Shown here piece after piece: positions 57,029 through 64,000 of a DNA stretch of 64,000 bases. Within the stretch, counting starts at the first letter, position 1, and every line of letters begins with the position of its first letter. The DNA is from Cryptomeria japonica (Eukaryota; Streptophyta; Pinopsida; Cupressales; Cupressaceae). The stretch covers positions 442,703,038 to 442,767,037 of the forward strand of contig NC_081413.1 of NCBI RefSeq assembly GCF_030272615.1, given 5' to 3'. Position numbers and translations under genes: made by a program. The notes under the pieces were generated by a model. The model made no database searches and was not told the DNA's origin. It was given only the letters and a program-made list of their open reading frames with translations.

Positions 57029-60000
57029 ATGGAAGCTAACACTTCTAATCCATTGGCAACTATTTTCAGAAGAGAAATCCCTAAGCTTGATGGAACAAAT
57101 TATGGGATATGGAAAATTCAAATGGAGACTCATCTTAGATGTCTTCGCAAGGATATTTGGGAGATTACTGAGAAAGGATACACACCTTATGATCCAACAT
57201 CTAGAAATCTTGCTCCTGGAGACTTGGATAAGAATATTTAAAATGATTGTAGAGCTAGAGAAGCCCTCTTGTGTGCACTTATTGATCAACAAATCATGAG
57301 ATTGACTGATAAATAATCGGCTAAGGTTATGTGGGACAAATTACAAACTCTAAATGAAGGTGACCCTACTGTCAAAATTGCTAAACTTGATGGTTATCGA
57401 ATAAGATATGAAAACTTAAAAATGCAAGATAATGAAAGAATTATTGTGTTTATGGAAAGAGTAGATGATATTGTTATGGGAATTCAATATTATGGAGGAT
57501 GTCTAAGTGAAGATGAAATAGTTTCCAAAGTCTTGAGAGCCCTTCCACCGGCTTACAGGATGAAGGCAATTGAAATTAATGAGTTGAGAACAATGGCACA
57601 CACTTCAACTAACAGAGACATTCTGATTGGGAAATTATCTGCTTTTGAACTTGAATAATTTGGATCTTCTAGAGCTGTAAAGACTGAACCTTCTTTTCAT
57701 GCATCATCATCACCATCTACTAGAAAAAGTGATTAGAAAGCCCTATATGCAAAATAATTGGAAGACATGAGGAAATAAGATGAAGAACTTCAGAAACTTG
57801 AAGCCTTATTTTCTAGAAGAGTACCTGAAGGACCAATTGGAAGTAAGTATGAAGGAAAAACACCCTTTAAATGTTTTGCATGTAATAAGATTGGTCATTT
57901 TGCATCTAGATGTCCTAAAAGGAATGCAAGGTTTGAGGAAAGAGTTAATAAAACTTTTAAGTCTAACCAAAATAGATATAGATTCAAGAAAAGAAAACAA
58001 TGCTACATAGCAGATGAGGAAGGAGTAACTAATGACTTTAGAGATGAACTGGCAGAAGACACTGCTAATGGATCTGGCAATGGAAAATAACGGGTGTTCT
58101 ATGCTTTGAAGGAAGATGAACCGGTACCGGCTATCAAAAATGAAGAAAAGGCCCTGGAAACAAAAGTTGAAGATAAGGATGAATCAGTAATTGATAGTGG
58201 ATGCTCACATCATATGACTGGAGATAAAGGGAAATTTTTGTCCTTGCAAGAATACAATGGTGGTCAAGTCAGATTTGGAGATGACAAGGAATGTATGATC
58301 AAAGGTAGAGGTATTATGTCTTTGGATGGAAAACATAATACTAATAATGTCTATTATGTAGAAGGTTTAAAGCATAATCTTTTGAGTGTTGGTCAATTGG
58401 TTGATAAGGGTGTTCAACTTCAATTTAAAGATAGAAAATGCAAAATCATTAACAAGACTCGTTTGAAAATTGTAACTGGTATTCAGATAGGAAGTAATAT
58501 CTTTCACTTGAACACTGGTAGTAAGACATGCTTAATTGCCCATATTGATGAGAGTTGGCTATGGCATAAGAGGTTGTGTCATGTTGATTTTGATTGTATT
58601 GTTAAGATCAGTTAAACTAAGGCAGTTAGAGATATACCTAAGATTATGAAGCCTCATAATCCGGTATGTAAGGAATGTCAATTGGGTAAGCAAGTTAGAA
58701 GTTCTTTTAAGAGAATACATGATAAATCTAATGATGTACTTGATTTGATTTAGACTGACTTATGCGGTCCAACAAGGACTAGAATCTTTCAAGGTGATAG
58801 GTATTTCATGTTGATTATTGATGACTATTCTAGAATGCGTGGGTGACTTTTCTAAGGGAGAAGTCTGAAGCTTTTGAGAAATTCAAGATCTTTAAAGCGA
58901 AGGTTGAAACAAAAACTGGATAGAAAATCAAATGTCTAAGGTCAGATCATGGAGGTGATTTCACTTCTCATGAATTTAATAGTTTTTGTGAGACAAATGG
59001 AATCAAGAGATAGTTATCTACACCTAGGACTCCTCAACAAAATGGAGTAGTGGAAAGAAAGAACATAACCCTTTTGGATGCAACAAGATCTATGATGATG
59101 GAAGCCAAATTACCTCATATCTATTGGAGAGAAGCAGTGAGTACAATAGTCTACATATTCAACAGAGTTCACATCAAAGGTGAAATCAGTAAGACCCCTT
59201 ATGAACTATGGTTTGCACATACACCTACTGTTAAATATCTCAGAATTTTTGGAAGTAAATTCTATATCAAAAGAGATGATTCAAATGGAAAGTTTGATCC
59301 TAGATGTAATGAATGGATATTTTTTGGTTATTCAATTCAGAGAAAAGAATATATATGTTATAAGAAAATATTGTAGAAAATTGTTGAGAGTGCTAATGTG
59401 AAAGTGGATGAGTAGTACAAAAATCATTCTATATCTTATGACAAGAAACCGGTAGTGGAAATGATCATAGTTGAACTGACAATGCCTCAACCGATACAGG
59501 AATCTAAGATAGTTACACCGACACAATTAGAAAATTTGGCTGTGACTGGTGATCAGAGCAATGAACCTGAAGTTCAAAAGAAACCAAGGTATGTAAGATT
59601 AAATCATTCTGAAGATCAAATCATTGGAGATAGGAACAGGGAAGTTATGACAAGAAGAAAACTAGCAAATGAAGAGGTATGTCTTATTTCTCAAGTTGAA
59701 CCGGCAACTGTTATTGAAGCTTGTAAGGATAAACATTGGTTAAAGGCAATGGAAGATGAATTAGATCAAATAGAGAAGAATGAAACTTGGTCTTTAATTC
59801 CCCAACCTAAAAATAAGAATGTTATTGGAACTAAATGGGTTTTTAGGAATAAATTGAATGTGGATGGTCAAGTTGTAAGGAACAAGGCTAGATTGGTTTG
59901 TAAAGGATATTCTCAAATGGAAGGAATTGATTATGGTGAGACATTTTCACCTATACCTAGAATTGAAGTTGTTAGACTATTTCTTGCCTATGTAGCTTAC

Positions 60001-61200
60001 AAGAACTATAAGGTTTATCAAATGGATGTTAAATGTGCATTTTTGAATGGTGAGCTTGACGAAGAAGTATACATTGAGAAGCCTAATGTATTTTCATTGA
60101 CAGATGATAAAAATATGGTTTGCAGATTGAAGAGAGATTTATATGGTTTGAAACAAGCTCCTAGAGCTTGGTATGCAACGTTGGATACATATCTTTTGAA
60201 GCTTGGTTTTACTAAAGGTAGTACTGAAAGTAATTTATATTATAAGATCATTGATAATGATATTTTGATTATTGAAGTATTTGTTGATGATATCATTTTT
60301 GGAGGAGAAGATAAATTGTGGATGGAATTTGCTAACAACATGAAGAATTAATTGGAAATGTCCATGATTGGTGAAATGAAATTTTTCTTAGGTTTGTAGA
60401 TTACTCAAAGTAATAAAGGAATTTTTATCTTTCAAACTAAGTATCTGAGGGAATTGTTGAAAATTTTTGGTATGGATAATTCCAAACTAGTAAGTACTCC
60501 TATGGCGACAAGTGAGAAATTATCTATCAAGGATACTTCTACACTGGTAAATCCAACAAGGTATAAGTCTATGACTGGTGCTCTGTTATATCTAACTCAG
60601 ACTAGACATGATATTATGAATGCAGTAAGTATTGTTTCAAGATATCAAAGTAATCCTAAAGAAAATCATGAATGTGTAGTAAAGAGGATATTTCGGTATT
60701 TGCAAGGAACAACAAAATATGGATTATGGTATTGTAAAAATGATGATTTCACTTTATGTGCATATACTGACACAGATTGGGTAGGTGATACTGATGACAG
60801 GAAGATCACTTCTGGTGGAGATTTCTTTCTTGGAAAGAAACTGGTTTCATGGATCAACAAAAAATAGTCATAGATTTCTTTATCTACTACAGAAGCTGAG
60901 TATGTTGCAGCAACAACTAGTTGTACTCAAGTCTTGTGGATGAAGCAAATGTTAAAGGATATTAGGGAAAATTGTAGCAAACCGATAGTTATCTACTATG
61001 ATAACTCTGTAGTTATTGACATGTCTAAGAATCTGGTATTTCACTCTAAGACTAAGCATATTTCAATAAAGTATAACTTTCTGAAAGAAAAGGTAGAAGC
61101 AAAGGAAGTCAAATTGGTTTATGTGAACACTAAAGAATAGATTGCATACATATTCACTAAACCACTATCTAAGGAATCATTTGAGTATTTGAGAGATAGG
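57029..61200 (+). pseudogene. Copia gag-pol polyprotein, decayed
   Basis: Start ATG at 57029 (MEANTSNPLATIFRREIPKL). Order: gag; CCHC knuckle (CFACNKIGHFASRC, about 57863-57905); protease with intact DSGCSHHMTG (about 58190); GAG-pre-integrase; integrase (IDDYSR, RSDHGGDF, TPQQNGVVERKN); RT with FVDD (about 60280); RNase H (YTDTDWVGDTDDRKITSGG, ending IFTKPL). A one-base deletion near 58840, within integrase, shifts the frame; everything before it is in one frame and everything after in another. In-frame stops include TAA at 57239 and 57314, and TAG at 58751, 58921, 59011, 59374, 60397, 60865, 60871 and 61138. Most TAGs stand where Gln (CAG) is expected. Confidence 0.9.
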
Positions 61201-61563
61201 TTAGGGGTTTTTTCCCCTCCGACAGAGACTTGATTGATGAAGTTTGTCATCAGTCTGACATTCATTATTAGAGACATTATTCATTTTGGCACTGATGAGT
61301 GGTGCTACTACTCAGGGGGAGTAGTCAGCTTTGAGATTCAGAGGTTTTTCTTTGATATTTTTGTTAGATTTATGGCATTGATGTCAAAGGGGGAGTGATA
61401 GTGATATGAAAAATCATTCAGAACCCTATAGAGATATCATTCATAGGGGGAGAGCTATTCTGGAGATTGTTGGTTGTCTTCCACAGGGGAGACTTGTTTG
61501 GCACTTCTTGGAACTTAGATGTTTTTCACATCTAGTGTTGCCATCAATGCCAAAGGGGGAGAT

Positions 61564-62850
61564 TGTTGGCATTGTGGATGAATTGATTATGTTTTGCAGT
61601 GATGTTTTGTCATTGATCTCAACACTAGTTGTTATGATTGGTTACTGACAGATAGTTTTTGGTTACTAGTAGAAGATCTAGTGTTACCGACAGAAGAGAC
61701 TATCTGTTGGACACTTCCGACATGTTTGGATCAATAAAGTATGTCTCATTTCGTATGTTATATGCTCCATGAGCATGCTTCAGTTAGTTGGTATTGGCTT
61801 GATAATTGGATGCTATCATACACTCTAGTAAACCCTTACCAGCATTGTTTTAAGGCTTTACCAGCAGAGCTTTCACTGAGGAATCATGACAGGATGCATA
61901 ATTGGTGTTGGTGCACCTTCTTCATGGATTTCGAGATGCTGAAGATGTTCTTTGATCATGCTTCAATTGGTTGAAGATATTTCTTTGGCATGTTGGTCCC
62001 ATAATAGGTTTGGTATCTATCTATGTTATGGACCGATATCATGCTAATGTGTACTCTACATGTTATCGGGATGTTTTGAGATGATTTATGGATTTGTTAT
62101 TGTTGTTTTGATCTTAAGACGACATGATATATCATTGTAATATGGAATTATGTAATGATCTTATTGTAATATATTTTAGGTGGTTGACCTAATTGGTTTA
62201 GGCCATAGGGTTTGTATAAATAAGAGGTAGAAACTCTTTGTAAAGTATCATGGTTATTGAAAAGGTCATGGTCAAGGAATGTAATGTGTGAATATTGTAG
62301 TATCATTTAGGCAGAGTAGTTGGTCGATCATTGGTGATCGAATTTGATTCAGAAGAGGATTTAGTCCTCTGACATTGAGCTTAACCGGGATCGTAATCAG
62401 GCATGGTAGATGCTATTTCTGGTAGTTCACTCTATTGGATTGTTGTCCATTTATCTTGAGATGGTTGTAGCCTCTCTATAGTCAGTGAGACTCTTTTGTA
62501 ATGAGCAGTAAGCTCTAGGCAGTGTGCCTTCCTGCATGTACAGGCCCCTCATTGTATCACAGAATTTCTGCAGAAGTATCATCTGACTGTGGGTAGGCTT
62601 CCCACTATGGTTTTTCCCTTTCTGGGTGTTCCACGTAAAAATCATGGTGTTATGTCATATGGTTGCTTTGCATTGATTATCTGGTAAATTGTTTAGTTGT
62701 ATTGTTTACCGGTATCTATTCCTATTGGCATCTATATGTGCTTTACCGTTACTTGATTTGTTTTAAGGTTGTATCTTGGATTTAAAGTTATAATCTATTA
62801 ACAATTGATTCACCCCCCCCCCCCTTAGTTGTTCACTGATTATCCTAACA
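61564..62850 (+). repeat. Copia 3' LTR
   Basis: TGTTGGCATTGTGG to ATCCTAACA, after the purine tract. TATA box at 62215-62223; C12 run at 62813-62824. Followed by ACCCT (62851-62855), the right copy of the target duplication. Confidence 0.9.
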
Positions 62851-62855
62851 ACCCT

Positions 62856-64000
62856 TCTTCTATCTAAGCCATTTAAATAAATTCTCATTTAATTAAATCC
62901 TCCATCTAGCCCGTTTAATTAAATTTAAATTTAATTAAAATCGCACTTGTAGCCCATTTAATTAAATTTACATTTAATTAAATCCCCCCACTTGCAAAAT
63001 CCTACAAATTCAAGTTGCAACCACAATTGAAATAAATTAATTAAATTATATTTTCCCCACCCACTTGCAAAATCCTACATCTCCCACTTGTCTCCTAAAC
63101 CCCTTCTAGATTCTTCTAATTACTTCCAATTTATCCTAATCCATCTCCTAATTATTGTCATATTCCTAAGCAAAGAGAAGTCACTTATAAAAGCCTCCAA
63201 AGTCTTGAAAACCATTAAAGGCTTTATGTCTTCAACAAGTTTACCCTCAAAGTCTTCGTAACCATTAGTGGTTAACTCAACCTTATTACATGATTAGAGA
63301 CTTTATCTCTAACTCAACCCTCATCTAACCCAAGGGTCTCATCAAGCATTCATGACTTGAACCTTGGTTATTTCTTTAACCCTTGCAGAAGAGTTTATCC
63401 CTTAAGTAAAAGCTTTATGCATTGGATAACCCTAACCCAGCCATACCTTTACCTCCTAAGGTAACCTTCATGTCTTCTGAAGCATTTAATGCTTCTTTCA
63501 TCTCCTCTCAAGCAACCTTTTTTTGACAATTGTCACCATTTCATTGGTGAGAATTGTAAACATGGATTGATTAACTTTCAATCCTAGCCCTTGTTGAGAT
63601 TATTCAATCTCAAATCTCCATTTCCCTATTTTCCCTATAAATAGAGCTCTCAGTCTTCATTTTAAACAATCAAGTCTTTGTGCATCAAACTTATAGTCTC
63701 ATAACATTAACCATATTATCTCTCTTTGATAGAATATAATTTTAGATCATTTTGATAGCATTATAATCTTAGATGTATCATGTTAATCTCATATCATGTT
63801 AGCTTCATCTTAGTATCATTTTCATACTAGTTTAAGCTCCATATCAATATCTTGCATCCTATCATCATCTAGTTTCATATCTAAATCATCACTAGGATCT
63901 TGGTTGCATTCCATTTAGATCTTACAATAATTTAAATCTTGTTCTTTAGCTTGTCATCTTAAGGAATCAAGTTCTCTTCCGAACTAAGAGCCACCTTGAA
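62856..64000 (+). repeat. Gypsy LTR, right part, runs to the window end
   Basis: AATTAAATTTAAATTTAATT-type AT-rich blocks continue the LTR begun at 55544. A TATA box (TATAAATAG, 63636-63644) lies about 360 bp before the window end. No primer-binding site or gag is reached, so whether this is a 5', 3' or solo LTR cannot be told. Confidence 0.65.

Larger units (their letters stand above)
55678..62850 (+). mobile_element. Structurally complete Ty1/copia element with TSD ACCCT
   Basis: Two LTRs of about 1,290 bp, primer-binding site, gag-pol and purine tract AAAGGGGGAGAT, flanked by ACCCT at 55673-55677 and 62851-62855. Total 7,173 bp. The LTRs differ at roughly one base in ten by eye, so the insertion is old. 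It sits inside the gypsy LTR 55544-64000. The minus-strand copia at 53771-55543 belongs to the same broad family. Confidence 0.9.

Overview
The window looks like intergenic DNA from a large, AT-rich, retrotransposon-packed plant nuclear genome. A gymnosperm, probably a conifer, is the best guess. The grounds are the kinds of LTR retrotransposon present (long AT-rich Ty3/gypsy LTRs opening TGTAGACA, gypsy pol with two RNase H modules and a G-patch, single-frame Ty1/copia polyproteins), their age and nesting, and one plant-specific ERF transcription-factor exon. No bacterial-type genes, rRNA, tRNA or CRISPR array were seen. The organism call is inference from element style, not from a diagnostic gene.

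Layout. 1-660: 3' end and LTR of a non-autonomous LTR element (family A). 661-5243: minus-strand gypsy element with gag relic, long leader holding a 34-bp minisatellite, primer-binding-like site and 5' LTR. 6250-7260: worn copia RNase H relic. 7952-8562 (minus): AP2/ERF exon, the only convincing host gene. 9600-12360: very old copia relic. 12664-12960 (minus): possible small gene. 13850-14573: gypsy LTR fragment. 15668-16160: local direct duplication. 16597-27582: a copia element whose 5' part plus 134 bp of host flank is triplicated in tandem with an exact 2,701-bp period; the third copy runs on to a full element. 28290-30440: second copia RNase H relic, split by a retroposed 1.1-kb insertion with an 11-bp target duplication. 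30480-31110: plant-mobile-domain (PMD) relic. 31140-38950: gypsy 1, with gag, protease, G-patch, RT, two RNase H modules and integrase. 38951-about 52100: gypsy 2, 5'-truncated, with an antisense PMD gene between pol and its LTR. That PMD gene is split by a family A element at 44200-48267. 52140-53765: third PMD relic. 53771-64000: nested insertions (minus copia, then gypsy LTR, then the structurally complete plus-strand copia at 55678-62850 with target duplication ACCCT).

Almost everything here is dead or dying. Reading frames are closed mainly by TAA and TAG where Gln codons CAA/CAG would be expected, as from C-to-T decay of methylated DNA. Order can be read from the nesting: the PMD gypsy was hit by a minus copia, that by a gypsy, and that gypsy's LTR by the plus copia. 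Likewise gypsy 2's antisense PMD gene was hit by a family A element. The triplicated copia inserted once and was later amplified as genomic DNA.

Most useful points: (1) the exact triplication that includes host flank; (2) antisense PMD genes seen three times with gypsy DNA; (3) protease-G-patch-RT order in gypsy 1; (4) a shared hairpin motif just downstream of pol in two gypsy elements; (5) one ERF exon surviving among the repeats.
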